Program-made: the position numbers and the translations under genes
Notes under the pieces: model-generated
Seen by the model: only the letters and a program-made list of their open reading frames with translations
Databases searched by the model: none
What the model was told of the DNA's origin: nothing
In this document: positions 39,044-48,959 of the stretch, in pieces
Numbering within the stretch: position 1 is the stretch's first letter
How the letters are laid out: the number at the start of each line of letters is the position of its first letter
Assembly (NCBI RefSeq): GCF_001750285.1
Contig: NZ_MAMP01000022.1
Coordinates: forward strand, 186,001-250,000
Source of the DNA: Domibacillus iocasae
GTDB lineage: Bacteria > Bacillota > Bacilli > Bacillales > Domibacillaceae
Reading direction: 5' to 3'
DNA length: 64,000 nucleotides

Positions 39044-39319
39044 AGCGGGGTTGCACGGATGGGCCCATTAAAACAGCATAAATAAAGCCATAGACGAAGA
39101 AAAGTAGTGAAGGACTGCCCGGACAGAGAAAAATGCCAAGACTGAGAGCATTTACGGCGCACTTTCATGAACAGACACTTCCGAGGCGTTTTTCTGAAAT
39201 ATATGTAGGAAAAACCGCGAATTGCGTTATCAAAAAAAGTGAAAGCTTCGGCTTTAACGAGGGTGGTACCGCGGAAAACTTCCGTCCCTGCGCATGTTGC
39301 AGGGATGGAAGTTTTTTTA
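39044..39319 (+). promoter_or_regulatory. T-box riboswitch of hisS-aspS with overlapping Asp/His specifier
   Basis: The T-box core AGGGTGGTACCGCGG (39260-39274) is followed by a terminator (AACTTCCGTCCCTG...CAGGGATGGAAGTT plus T run, 39277-39319). Stem I is marked by AGTA on the 5' side and GAA on the 3' side (loop E). Next to that GAA is GACAC (39174-39178), which reads GAC (Asp) and, shifted by two, CAC (His). Uncharged tRNA should stabilise the antiterminator and allow hisS-aspS expression. Confidence 0.88.
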
Positions 39320-39357
39320 TGTGCTCTTATAAAAAATAAGAAAGTATGGGTTTTACG

Positions 39358-39527
39358 CTGTCTAGCTCCAGGCGCCATCGGCTCGAGGGCTCACAGGATG
39401 TGAGTCACAAAGGCGTTGCGGCACGATGCCGCGTTCTTAGCCTTTGCTCTAAGCAAGCCCTTGTGGAGGCAAAGAACGCCTCCGCCATTGCTTGTCGCCG
39501 ATAAACGGGCGCCCTGCGCTTTTCTAC
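39358..39527. repeat. Dispersed structured repeat, copy 2, between T-box and hisS
   Basis: Starts TGTCTAGCTCCAGGCGCC and ends GGGCGCCCTGCGCTTTTCTA. It shares with copy 1 (17926-18224) the order: left end, 52-base-type unit with hairpin (39418-39432), GGAGGC/GCCTCC hairpin (39465-39483), right end. Only one unit is present here. It is placed after the T-box terminator, so readthrough transcripts include it in the hisS 5' untranslated region. Confidence 0.75.
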
Positions 39528-39543
39528 TAAAGGAGGAACTATC

Positions 39544-40821
39544 ATGTCAGTGAACATTCCACGCGGCACACAGGATATTTTGCCGGGCCAGTCGGAAAAA
39601 TGGCAGTACATTGAATCAATTGCAAAAGACGTATGCCGCCGTTATCACTATAAAGAAATCCGGACGCCGATTTTTGAGCATACTGAACTGTTTAAACGAA
39701 GCGTTGGTGATACGACAGACATTGTGCAAAAAGAAATGTACACGTTTGAAGACAGAGGTGAACGCAGCTTAACACTTCGTCCGGAAGGAACAGCCGCCGT
39801 CGTCCGTTCATTTGTTGAAAATAAAATGTTTGGTATGGCAGATCAGCCGGTAAAGTTGTATTACACAGGTCCGATGTTCCGCTATGAACGCCCGCAGGCA
39901 GGCCGTTACCGCCAGTTTGTCCAGTTTGGCGTTGAAGCAATTGGCAGTGAAGATCCCGCCATTGATGCAGAAGTAATCGGTCTTGTCATGGACATCTACA
40001 AAATGGCAGGGCTGAAAAAGCTGAAACTTGTCATTAATTCGCTCGGGGACGCTGAGAGCCGGACGAAACACCGCGAAGCGCTAATTCGCCACTTTGAGCC
40101 GCATATTGAGGAGTTTTGCGGTGACTGTCAAATGCGCCTGAAGCAAAATCCGCTGCGGATTTTGGACTGCAAAAAAGACCGTGATCATGAACTGATGAAA
40201 ACAGCGCCGTCGATTTTAGATTATTTAAACGAAGAATCAAAAGCGTATTTTGAAAAAGTAACAGCATACTTAGATGCAGTCGGCATTCAATATACAATCG
40301 ATCCAAAGCTTGTCCGCGGACTGGATTACTACAATCACACTGCATTTGAAGTGATGAGTGAGGCGGAAGGGTTTGGTGCCATTACGACGCTATGCGGCGG
40401 CGGGCGCTACAACGGCCTTGTACAGCAGCTTGGCGGTCCGGAATCGCCAGGGATAGGCTTTGCCTTCAGCATCGAGCGGTTTATTGCCGCAATGGAGGCG
40501 GAAAAAGTCGAATGGCCGATTGATAAAGGGCTCGACTGCTTTATCGTTGCGCTCGGTGATGCGGCGAAAGACCGATCTGTTTCTCTTGTTCATGAATTAC
40601 GGACAGCGGGTCTTTCGGCAGAGCGGGATTATCAGGACCGGAAAATGAAAGCTCAGCTTAAAGCGTCAGACCGTCAACATGCACGCTTTACTGCTATTCT
40701 CGGTGAAGATGAATTAACGGAAAACCGGATTACCGTAAAAGATATGGCAGAAGGTTCTCAAGATCAGGTTCCGCTAAATGAACTGGCGAATTATTTGAAA
40801 ACAAAAATGGAGGCGAACTAA
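39544..40821 (+). CDS. hisS: Histidyl-tRNA synthetase
   Basis: A 425-residue class II synthetase that charges tRNA-His. Motif 2 is [19 protein letters not shown], the histidine signature [13 protein letters not shown] and [10 protein letters not shown] are present, and motif 3 is [11 protein letters not shown]; the C-terminal anticodon domain follows from about residue 330. ATG 39544 follows AAAGGAGG. It is 225 bases from the T-box terminator because of the intervening repeat. The stop codon directly abuts the aspS start. Confidence 0.97.
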   Translation: MSVNIPRGTQDILPGQSEKWQYIESIAKDVCRRYHYKEIRTPIFEHTELFKRSVGDTTDIVQKEMYTFEDRGERSLTLRPEGTAAVVRSFVENKMFGMADQPVKLYYTGPMFRYERPQAGRYRQFVQFGVEAIGSEDPAIDAEVIGLVMDIYKMAGLKKLKLVINSLGDAESRTKHREALIRHFEPHIEEFCGDCQMRLKQNPLRILDCKKDRDHELMKTAPSILDYLNEESKAYFEKVTAYLDAVGIQYTIDPKLVRGLDYYNHTAFEVMSEAEGFGAITTLCGGGRYNGLVQQLGGPESPGIGFAFSIERFIAAMEAEKVEWPIDKGLDCFIVALGDAAKDRSVSLVHELRTAGLSAERDYQDRKMKAQLKASDRQHARFTAILGEDELTENRITVKDMAEGSQDQVPLNELANYLKTKMEAN

Positions 40822-42594
40822 ATGTTTGGACGCACGTTTTATAACGGTCAAATGACCGAAGAGCATATTGGGCAAGTTGTATCATTAAAAGGATGGGTGC
40901 AGCGCCGCCGCGATCTTGGCAGCGTAATTTTTATCGATTTGCGTGACCGTACAGGCATCATGCAGATTGTCTTTAATCCGGAAATTTCAGCAGACGCACT
41001 TGCTGTTGCGGAAAAAGTCCGTAATGAATATGTGCTCGATGTAAAAGGAACGATCGTGAAGCGTGATGCGGAAACAGTAAACGAAAACATTCCAACCGGT
41101 ACAATTGAAGTACACGTGACAGAAATTAACGTGCTGAGTGAAGCAAAAACACCGCCATTTATGATTGAAGACGGAACAGAAGTAAACGAAGATGTCCGCT
41201 TGAAATACCGCTATATGGATCTTCGCCGTCCGGTTATGTTTGAAACATTGAAAATGCGCAGTGACGTTACAAAAACAATTCGTGATTATTTGGATGAAGG
41301 CGGCTTTTTAGACGTTGAAACGCCAATTTTAACAAAATCAACACCTGAAGGCGCACGTGACTATCTCGTACCGAGCCGTGTGCATCCTGGCGAATTTTAT
41401 GCTTTGCCGCAGTCACCACAAATTTTCAAGCAGCTGCTCATGGTATCCGGCGTTGACCGCTACTATCAAATTGCCCGCTGCTTCCGTGACGAAGACTTGC
41501 GCGCCGACCGTCAGCCTGAATTTACACAAGTCGATATTGAAACAAGCTTTATGAGCCAGGAAGACATTATGCAAATGACTGAAGAAATGCTTAAAAAAGT
41601 GATGAAGCGCGTGAAAAATGTGGAAATTGACGGCGCATTCCAGCGTATGACGTATGATGACGCAATGAACCGTTTTGGTTCTGATAAACCAGATACACGT
41701 TTCGGTCTTGAGTTGATCGATATGGCGGATGTCGTTCGCGGTTCCGGCTTTAAAGTGTTTGCGCAAGTTGTCGAATCGGGCGGCCAGGTAAAAGCATTAT
41801 GCGTACCGGGTGGCGGAGAAAAATATTCGCGTAAAGACATCGATCATTTAACTGAATTTGCCGCGATTTACGGCGCAAAAGGTCTTGCGTGGCTGAAAGT
41901 AGAAGAAGACGGCATGAAAGGTCCGATCATTAAGTTCTTCACAGAAGAAGAGCAGGTGAAAATGCTCCAAACAGCTGGAGCAAAAACAGGTGACTTGATC
42001 ATGTTTGTTGCAGATAAAAAGAAGGTTGTGGCGGATGCCCTCGGCGCACTTCGCTTAAAGCTTGGAAAAGAGCTTGGTATGATCGACGAGTCAAAATACA
42101 ATTTCCTATGGGTAACCGACTGGCCGCTGCTTGAGTACGATGAAGAAGAAGGCCGTTATTATGCAGCACACCATCCATTTACAATGCCGTTCCGTGAAGA
42201 CCTTGAAAAAATGGAATCAGACCCGGGTGCGGTACGGGCGCAGGCCTATGATATCGTTTTGAATGGCTATGAGCTCGGCGGCGGTTCGATCCGTATTTTT
42301 GAACGGGATGTTCAAGAAAAAATGTTCAAGCTGCTTGGTTTTACAGAAGAGCAGGCGAAAGAACAATTTGGCTTCCTTTTAGATGCATTTGAATATGGAA
42401 CGCCTCCACACGGTGGGATTGCACTTGGTCTTGACCGGTTTGTTATGCTGCTTGCAGGGCGGACAAACTTGCGGGATACGATTGCGTTCCCGAAAACGGC
42501 AAGTGCCGCGGATGTGTTGACAGATGCGCCGGGTGAAGTATCAAGTGCCCAGCTGGAAGAGCTTCATTTGCGCGTCAGCCAGACCGCTAAATAA
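40822..42594 (+). CDS. aspS: Aspartyl-tRNA synthetase
   Basis: A 590-residue bacterial-type AspRS. It has the N-terminal OB-fold anticodon domain (about 1-110, [20 protein letters not shown]), the class II core with [19 protein letters not shown], the bacterial GAD insertion (about 290-410) and motif 3 [19 protein letters not shown] 40822 follows the hisS TAA with no gap, and GGAGG lies eight bases upstream inside hisS. Under the same T-box as hisS. A GatCAB-dependent, non-discriminating role cannot be judged from sequence. Confidence 0.97.
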   Translation: MFGRTFYNGQMTEEHIGQVVSLKGWVQRRRDLGSVIFIDLRDRTGIMQIVFNPEISADALAVAEKVRNEYVLDVKGTIVKRDAETVNENIPTGTIEVHVTEINVLSEAKTPPFMIEDGTEVNEDVRLKYRYMDLRRPVMFETLKMRSDVTKTIRDYLDEGGFLDVETPILTKSTPEGARDYLVPSRVHPGEFYALPQSPQIFKQLLMVSGVDRYYQIARCFRDEDLRADRQPEFTQVDIETSFMSQEDIMQMTEEMLKKVMKRVKNVEIDGAFQRMTYDDAMNRFGSDKPDTRFGLELIDMADVVRGSGFKVFAQVVESGGQVKALCVPGGGEKYSRKDIDHLTEFAAIYGAKGLAWLKVEEDGMKGPIIKFFTEEEQVKMLQTAGAKTGDLIMFVADKKKVVADALGALRLKLGKELGMIDESKYNFLWVTDWPLLEYDEEEGRYYAAHHPFTMPFREDLEKMESDPGAVRAQAYDIVLNGYELGGGSIRIFERDVQEKMFKLLGFTEEQAKEQFGFLLDAFEYGTPPHGGIALGLDRFVMLLAGRTNLRDTIAFPKTASAADVLTDAPGEVSSAQLEELHLRVSQTAK

Positions 42595-42642
42595 GACAAA
42601 AGATGTATTTTTAATTTTCTGATTAATTCAAGAGAATCTTAG

Positions 42643-42671
42643 TTGACCTAAAAAAAAACGTATGATAAGAT
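42643..42671 (+). promoter_or_regulatory. Promoter of 6S RNA
   Basis: TTGACC at 42643-42648, 17-base spacer, TAAGAT at 42666-42671, placing the start near 42680, right before the paired 5' end of the RNA. Confidence 0.75.
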
Positions 42672-42680
42672 GTATCCAAT

Positions 42681-42880
42681 AAGGCGAATCCTGATGTGTA
42701 CGTTAGTTACACATTCTGTTTTGACCGAACACTATATGTTTGGGAGTCTGAGTTTTTGGACTGCGCACATGCCCTTTGCGGGGACTTGCAACGCCCGAAA
42801 CAGGGCACCCACCTGCTGTAGAGCGGGTTCAAAACATATGTTTTACAACGACGGCACGATTGGGATTCGCCGTCTTTTTT
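42681..42880 (+). ncRNA. bsrA: 6S RNA (BsrA/6S-1 type)
   Basis: About 195 bases that mimic an open promoter and bind RNA polymerase holoenzyme. The 5' GGCGAATCC (from 42683) pairs perfectly with 3' GGATTCGCC (42863-42871). Blocks such as TTTTGACCGAACAC, GGGAGTC, CCCTTTGCGGGG, CGCCCGAAACAGGGC and ACCCACCT match my memory of the B. subtilis 6S-1 RNA, which also lies between aspS and yrvM. A T run ends the RNA near 42880. Open frames across this stretch are not genes. Confidence 0.92.
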
Positions 42881-42908
42881 TATGTTTAAAAACAGGAGTG
42901 ATTTTCAT

Positions 42909-43670
42909 ATGCTTCATCAATTTTCCCGCAATGAACTCGCCTTTGGACAAGAAGGCCTTAACTTATTAAAAAATACAACCGTTGCCGTTCTCGGGATCGG
43001 CGGTGTCGGCTCATTTTCTGCTGAAGCACTTGCCCGTTCCGGTGTGGGACGTTTAATTTTGGTTGATAAAGATGTAATCGATATTACAAATATTAACCGC
43101 CAGCTGCCCGCGCTTTTATCAACAGTCGGCCAGCCAAAAGCGGATTTAATGAAAGAGCGGATTGCCGATATCAATCCGGACTGCGAAGTGATCGCGCTGA
43201 AAATGTTTTATACAGAAGAAACGTATGAAGAATTTTTTAGCTATGGCCTTGATTACGTTGTCGACGCGTCTGACACCATTTCGTACAAAATTCATTTAAT
43301 GAAGGAATGCTTGAAGCGGGATATCCCGATCATTTCAAGTATGGGAGCCGCGAATAAAATGGATCCTACCCGGTTTACGATAGCGGATATTTCCAAAACG
43401 CATACGGATCCAATTGCAAAAGTAATTCGCACGCGTTTGCGGAAAGAGGGAATTAAAAAAGGCATTCCCGTCATTTTTTCAGATGAAAGCCCGATTGTTA
43501 TTCGTGAAGATGTACGGCAGGTCGTCGGCAATGATGATGCGGAAATTCGCAAAGCGAAAATGCCGCCCGCTTCCAATGCATTTGTTCCATCGGTTGCGGG
43601 ATTAATTGCAGCGAGCTACGTTGTTCGTGATATTTTAAAAGATATAAAAATCACACGTGTAAATGACTAG
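42909..43670 (+). CDS. tcdA: tRNA threonylcarbamoyladenosine dehydratase TcdA
   Basis: A 253-residue E1-like enzyme that uses ATP to cyclise t6A37 in tRNA to ct6A. The nucleotide-binding GIGGVGSFSAEALARSGVG, DKDVIDITNINRQ and DASDTISYKI motifs are clear. ATG 42909 (MLHQFSRNELAFG) has CAGGAGTG upstream and matches B. subtilis YrvM; the frame open to 42882 would run into the 6S terminator. Followed by a strong terminator. Confidence 0.94.
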   Translation: MLHQFSRNELAFGQEGLNLLKNTTVAVLGIGGVGSFSAEALARSGVGRLILVDKDVIDITNINRQLPALLSTVGQPKADLMKERIADINPDCEVIALKMFYTEETYEEFFSYGLDYVVDASDTISYKIHLMKECLKRDIPIISSMGAANKMDPTRFTIADISKTHTDPIAKVIRTRLRKEGIKKGIPVIFSDESPIVIREDVRQVVGNDDAEIRKAKMPPASNAFVPSVAGLIAASYVVRDILKDIKITRVND

Positions 43671-43704
43671 AAAAGATCATCCTTTTAAAAGGGTGATCTT
43701 TTTT
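43671..43704 (+). terminator. Intrinsic terminator after tcdA
   Basis: AAAAGATCATCCTTTTAAAAGGGTGATCTTTTTT, a near-perfect stem with T run. Confidence 0.88.
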
Positions 43705-43715
43705 GTGGAAACGGT

Positions 43716-44057
43716 CTTTTTGTCTGTTTTTTGAGTGTCTTATTTCTATTTTCAATCATCACCGGGGCGGCACTGTTCGGTCTTTCAGGGCAATCCGCTC
43801 ATTTAGCGTATGTAAATGGGCAGGTGGCCGAGTAAAATATGCTTTTTCACCTCGTGAAGATTTATACCATGAAGTCAGTAGAGGTGCTTATTTTAGCGAC
43901 AATGGCGTTTACGGCCTCTGCTGTTTTCCGCAGCAGCTCGCTTGCCATTGGAATAGGGATGACGATAAGTTTTTCACTCATTAGGCTATTAATTTGCTTT
44001 CTTGTCTTTCACCTTTTTACTTTTACCGTCTTTGTAAAGCGCGATGTTGCTGAATAA
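43716..44057 (+). pseudogene. Remnant of an ABC-2 type transporter permease gene
   Basis: One reading frame gives LFSIITGAALFGLSGQSAHLAYVNGQ..., hits TAA at 43833, then continues NMLFHLVKIY, SVEVLILATMAFTASAVFRSSSLAIGIG and jumps to FHLFTFTVFVKRDVAE before the final stop. These pieces, in order, resemble the middle and the extreme C-terminus of ABC-2 permeases, where the sequence FxxSxxFRSSSLAIG and a terminal KRDVA are common. The N-terminal part and the central membrane segments are missing and there is an internal stop, so it is a decayed gene. No ATPase partner is nearby. The downstream ATG at 43839 could still encode a 72-residue hydrophobic peptide. Confidence 0.65.
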
Positions 44058-44092
44058 GAGCGGACGCAGCGGAAAATCGGGTTTTAATCCCA

Positions 44093-44134
44093 AAAAAACA
44101 CGCCGGCATTTTCTACTGGCGTGTTTCTTTTTTT
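44093..44134. terminator. Bidirectional terminator at the end of rarA
   Basis: AAAACACGCC...GGCGTGTTTC stem flanked by A and T runs; it overlaps the rarA stop codon. Confidence 0.8.
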
Positions 44135-45393
44135 CCTTTTTCAATTTTTTCATATATTTGCGACAGCGCCTGCTCAAATTTACCGGTCTGTTTAGGGGCA
44201 AAGTAACGCTTGTGCTTTAATGTATCCGGTAAATATTGCTGAGCCACCCAGCCACTTTCAAAATCATGCGGATATTGATAGTCGACACCCCGGCCGAGTT
44301 TAGCTGCACTTTTGTAGTGGGCATCTTTTAAATGAGCCGGCACTTCGCCTGCGCGTCCAGCCCGTACGTCCGCAAGCGCCGCATCAATCGCTTTATAGGC
44401 GGAATTGGATTTGGGCGACAAACATAGCTCCACAACTGCGTTTGCGAGTGGAATGCGTGCTTCCGGGAATCCGAGCCGCTCTGCTGCTTCAACAGCTGAT
44501 AGTGTTCTCTCGCCGGCTTGGGGACTTGCAAGGCCAATATCTTCATACGAGATGACTACGAGGCGGCGGGCAATGCTGACAAGATCTCCCGCTTCAATAA
44601 GCCGGGCTAAATAGTGGAGAGCCGCGTTCACGTCGCTTCCCCGTATTGATTTTTGAAAAGCGCTCAGTACGTCATAGTGGGCATCTCCATCTTTGTCGTG
44701 TGAAAAGCTTTTTTGCTGCAGGCATTCTTCAGCCGTTTGGAGCGTAATGTGAATGATCCCATTTTCATCTGGTTTCGTAGAGGTCACCGCAAGTTCAAGT
44801 GCATTTAGCGAACTGCGAACGTCTCCACCGGACGCTTGGGCAAGATGAGCAAGAGCTTCAGCAGTTATTTCTGTTTTACAGGTGCCAAGACCACGTTCTT
44901 CATCTTGAAGAGCCCCTTTAAGCAGCTTTTTTACTGATTCTGGCGTGAGGGGCTTTACTTCGAAAATTTGGCAGCGGCTGCGAATGGCTGGATTAATGGC
45001 GTGATAAGGGTTACTCGTCGTTGCACCGATCAGAACAATCATGCCATTTTCTAAAAAAGGCAATAAATAATCCTGTTTCGCTTTATCAAGACGGTGCACC
45101 TCATCCAAAAGCAAAATGACGGTGCCGGACATTTTCGCTTCAGCAGCGACAATCTCCATATCTTTTTTATTGCTTGTGACCGCATTCAGCGTTCGAAACG
45201 CATACTGCGTCGTACCGGCAATTGCACTGGCAATAGACGTTTTGCCGGTACCAGGCGGACCATACAAAATCATTGAAGATAATTTTTTCGCTTCCGTCAT
45301 CCGTCTGATGATTTTGCCTTCACCTGTTAAGTGCTCCTGGCCAACGACATCGTTAATTGTGCGCGGCCGCATTCGATAGGCGAGCGGCTTCAT
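44113..45393 (-). CDS. rarA: Replication-associated recombination protein RarA (MgsA)
   Basis: A 426-residue AAA+ ATPase related to clamp loaders that acts at stalled replication forks. Walker A is YGPPGTGKTSIASAIA, Walker B is LLLDEVHRLDK, sensor 1 is IGATTSNP, and the C-terminal tetramerisation domain contains ISYEDIGLASPQA and DAHYKSAAKLGRGVDYQYPHDF. ATG 45393 starts MKPLAYRMRPRTINDVVGQEH. It is transcribed against its neighbours, as yrvN is in B. subtilis. Confidence 0.95.
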   Translation of the reverse strand: MKPLAYRMRPRTINDVVGQEHLTGEGKIIRRMTEAKKLSSMILYGPPGTGKTSIASAIAGTTQYAFRTLNAVTSNKKDMEIVAAEAKMSGTVILLLDEVHRLDKAKQDYLLPFLENGMIVLIGATTSNPYHAINPAIRSRCQIFEVKPLTPESVKKLLKGALQDEERGLGTCKTEITAEALAHLAQASGGDVRSSLNALELAVTSTKPDENGIIHITLQTAEECLQQKSFSHDKDGDAHYDVLSAFQKSIRGSDVNAALHYLARLIEAGDLVSIARRLVVISYEDIGLASPQAGERTLSAVEAAERLGFPEARIPLANAVVELCLSPKSNSAYKAIDAALADVRAGRAGEVPAHLKDAHYKSAAKLGRGVDYQYPHDFESGWVAQQYLPDTLKHKRYFAPKQTGKFEQALSQIYEKIEKGKKETRQ

Positions 45394-45521
45394 GTAAATC
45401 CCTCTTTCTCGTTTGTTTGATTCACTTTAACATATACCTGAGTATTCCGGCATGTTTTTTGCCCATATAAAATGATATACTATACAAACCATTGGATTAA
45501 AAAGAAGAGGGGCAGTTATAG

Positions 45522-45941
45522 ATGAGAATTTCAACTAAAGGACGATACGGTTTGACGATTATGATTGAACTCGCTAAACGGCACGGGGAAGGCCCGACAT
45601 CGCTGCGGGTTATCGCCGGCGCCCATGATTTATCCGAGCATTACTTAGAGCAGCTGATTGCGCCGCTTCGGAATGCCGGGTTTGTCCGCAGTATCCGCGG
45701 TGCATATGGCGGCTATGTGCTTGGCCATGAACCAGGGGATATTACAGCGGGCGATATTATCCGTGTGCTCGAAGGACCGATTACACTTGTCGAAGGCATT
45801 GAAGAAGAAGAGCCGGCGAAGCGTGAATTATGGATTCGGATCAGCGAAGCGATTAAAGGTGTTTTGGAAAATACAACGCTTGATGATTTGGCTAATCATA
45901 CAACTGCCGATGAATCAGACGCGTACATGTTTTATATTTAA
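45522..45941 (+). CDS. cymR: Rrf2-family cysteine metabolism repressor CymR
   Basis: A 139-residue winged-helix regulator starting MRISTKGRYGLTIMIELAKRHGEGP. The recognition region HDLSEHYLEQLIAPLRNAGFVRSIRGAYGGY is typical. The protein has no cysteine cluster of the IscR kind, as expected for CymR, which instead works with CysK to repress sulfur-amino-acid genes. ATG 45522 follows AGAGGGGC. The desulfurase gene begins 12 bases downstream, so the regulator and a cysteine-consuming enzyme are in one unit. Confidence 0.92.
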   Translation: MRISTKGRYGLTIMIELAKRHGEGPTSLRVIAGAHDLSEHYLEQLIAPLRNAGFVRSIRGAYGGYVLGHEPGDITAGDIIRVLEGPITLVEGIEEEEPAKRELWIRISEAIKGVLENTTLDDLANHTTADESDAYMFYI

Positions 45942-45953
45942 CGAGGTGCCAAC

Positions 45954-47087
45954 ATGGAAAGAATTTATTTAGACCACGCAGCGACATCGCCGGTTCACCC
46001 GGCAGCGGCGGCGGCTATGGCCGCTGTTTTAACAGAAACGTATGGAAATCCATCGAGTATTCATTCATTTGGGCGGGATTCGCGGCGAATTGTTGATGAA
46101 GCCAGAACGGTTATCGCGAAAACGATGAATGCTGGATTTAACGATGTAATTTTTACCGGAAGCGGTACAGAAGCGGATAATATGGCGATTTTTGGGACGG
46201 CACGATCCAGAAAGTCGGGTCATATTATCACATCAGCCATTGAGCACCATGCTGTATTGCATGCGTGTAAAGCACTCGAAAAAGAAGGCTTCGATGTTAC
46301 ATATTTGCCAGTAAACAAAGAGGGTATTGTCTCCGTTTCAGACGTGCAGGAAGCGCTGCGCGATGATACCATTCTTGTGACGATTATGTATGGAAACAAT
46401 GAAACAGGCGCCATCCAGCCGATCAAAGAAATTGGACAGCTTCTTGCAGGCCATCCAGCTCTTTTTCATGTGGATGCGGTTCAGGCGTATGGAATTTTGC
46501 CGATTGATGTCGCCGAATTACAAGTGGACCTTTTGGCGGTATCAGGTCATAAAATTAATGGGCCAAAAGGAATCGGCGCTCTTTATATAAAGACGGGAAC
46601 GCTTTTGCAGCCACTATTGCATGGCGGTGAACAAGAACGTAAGCGGCGGGCGGGCACTGAAAACACAGCAGCGATCGCAGGCATGGCGGAAGCAGCAAAA
46701 ATTGCCGAAAACACGCGGGAAAAACGGGCCGTTCTCTACGCTGAAATGAAGCAGACATTCATAGAGGTACTGACGAAAAATGGCGCTTCTTTTTCAGCGA
46801 ACGGCAAAGTTGAACAAGCACTGCCACATGTGCTAAACTTATTTTTTCCTGGAACAGACGTCGAAGCGTTTTTAGTGAATCTCGATATGGCAGGCATCGC
46901 GGCTTCAAGCGGATCAGCTTGCACAGCAGGGTCTATTGAGCCCTCCCATGTATTAACGGCCATGTTTGGAACAGATTCAGAAAAGCTGCGCTCATCGATC
47001 CGGTTTAGTTTTGGGCTGAATAATACAAAAGAACAAATCGAACAAGCCGCTCTTAAAACTGCGGAAATCGCAAAGCGGCTTTCATAG
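45954..47087 (+). CDS. yrvO: Cysteine desulfurase YrvO (tRNA thiolation type)
   Basis: A 377-residue IscS/NifS-family enzyme. The PLP lysine is in VSGHKINGPKGIGALY and the persulfide cysteine in ASSGSACTAGSIEPSHVL. It sits between cymR and mnmA. Work in B. subtilis shows that YrvO passes sulfur directly to MnmA for 2-thiouridine in tRNA, without Tus relay proteins, and the same pairing is expected here. ATG 45954 follows GAGGTG. Distinct from the NifS at 8.7-9.8 kb. Confidence 0.93.
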   Translation: MERIYLDHAATSPVHPAAAAAMAAVLTETYGNPSSIHSFGRDSRRIVDEARTVIAKTMNAGFNDVIFTGSGTEADNMAIFGTARSRKSGHIITSAIEHHAVLHACKALEKEGFDVTYLPVNKEGIVSVSDVQEALRDDTILVTIMYGNNETGAIQPIKEIGQLLAGHPALFHVDAVQAYGILPIDVAELQVDLLAVSGHKINGPKGIGALYIKTGTLLQPLLHGGEQERKRRAGTENTAAIAGMAEAAKIAENTREKRAVLYAEMKQTFIEVLTKNGASFSANGKVEQALPHVLNLFFPGTDVEAFLVNLDMAGIAASSGSACTAGSIEPSHVLTAMFGTDSEKLRSSIRFSFGLNNTKEQIEQAALKTAEIAKRLS

Positions 47088-48215
<1,128 letters not shown>

Positions 48216-48258
48216 TCGCGGGTCCGCTCCTCTACACGTGGAGCGGCCTTCTTTGTTA
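48216..48258 (+). terminator. Weak terminator after mnmA
   Basis: GGTCCGCTCC...GGAGCGGCC hairpin followed by a T-rich but interrupted tail. A TATAAT at 48256-48261 just behind it may be the -10 of the next gene. Confidence 0.6.
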
Positions 48259-48287
48259 TAATAGGGAAAAATAAACGGAGGCGTCAC

Positions 48288-48944
48288 ATGGATAAAAATC
48301 AGCAGGGCATCGAATTGTTACAAGAAGGAAAATGGGAAGAAGCGCTAAAGCTTTTTACCGAGCAAATTGAAGAAAAGCCGCAAGATCCGGCTGCTTACAT
48401 CAATTTTGGCCACGTCCTTGCCGAAATGAATGACATGGAGCGGGCATTAAAATTTTATCAGAAAGCGGTGGAAGTGGATCCCTCTTCAAGCGCGGCTCAT
48501 TATGCGCTTGGCTCTTTTTATTTCGGTCAGGAACGGTTTGAAGAATCGGCACAGTTTTTTGAAAAAGCGATCCGCAATGGCATGGAAGAAGCGGATGCGT
48601 ATTTTATGCTGGGATTGTCTTTCTTGTATTTGGACCAGACCGTCATGGCGCTGCCATATTTGATGCGTGCGGTTGAGCTTGATGAGGAGGACGTGGAAGC
48701 GCGTTTTCAATTTGCACTTGCCCTGGCAAAAACGGAGCAATATGAAGAGGCGGAAAAAAATCTGCAAGTCGTAATCAGCCAGGAACCGGCTCACGCGGAT
48801 GCATTTTATAATTTGGGTGTTTTATATGCAGGTCACTATGAGCAGCCGGAAACAGCACACGGCTATTTTGACCGTGCGCTTGAACTTCAGCCAGACCACA
48901 TGCTCGCGGGCTACGGAAAAAAATTATTGGATTCTGCAAACTAA
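48288..48944 (+). CDS. Tetratricopeptide repeat protein (YrrB-like)
   Basis: A 218-residue protein made of about six TPR units, for example AAYINFGHVLAEMNDMERALKFYQKAVEVDP and AHYALGSFYFGQERFEESAQFFEKAI, with the usual spacing of 34 residues. TPRs are protein-binding scaffolds, and no catalytic motif is seen. It lies between mnmA and recD2 as yrrB does in B. subtilis, where it has been suggested to work with the neighbouring tRNA-modification or recombination proteins. ATG 48288 follows CGGAGGCG. Confidence 0.88.
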   Translation: MDKNQQGIELLQEGKWEEALKLFTEQIEEKPQDPAAYINFGHVLAEMNDMERALKFYQKAVEVDPSSSAAHYALGSFYFGQERFEESAQFFEKAIRNGMEEADAYFMLGLSFLYLDQTVMALPYLMRAVELDEEDVEARFQFALALAKTEQYEEAEKNLQVVISQEPAHADAFYNLGVLYAGHYEQPETAHGYFDRALELQPDHMLAGYGKKLLDSAN

Positions 48945-48959
48945 ACGGAGGTGGACGGC

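Noticed and set aside
39133-39339. Open frame of 68 codons upstream of hisS
   Set aside because: It lies inside the T-box leader and reads through the T-box core and terminator.
42670-42969. Open frame of 99 codons in the aspS-tcdA gap
   Set aside because: It runs through the 6S RNA, whose ends pair perfectly and whose sequence blocks are recognisable; no ribosome binding site fits.
43703-43984. 93-codon frame in the tcdA-rarA gap as an intact gene
   Set aside because: The permease-like similarity is in another frame with an internal stop; this frame shows no family pattern.
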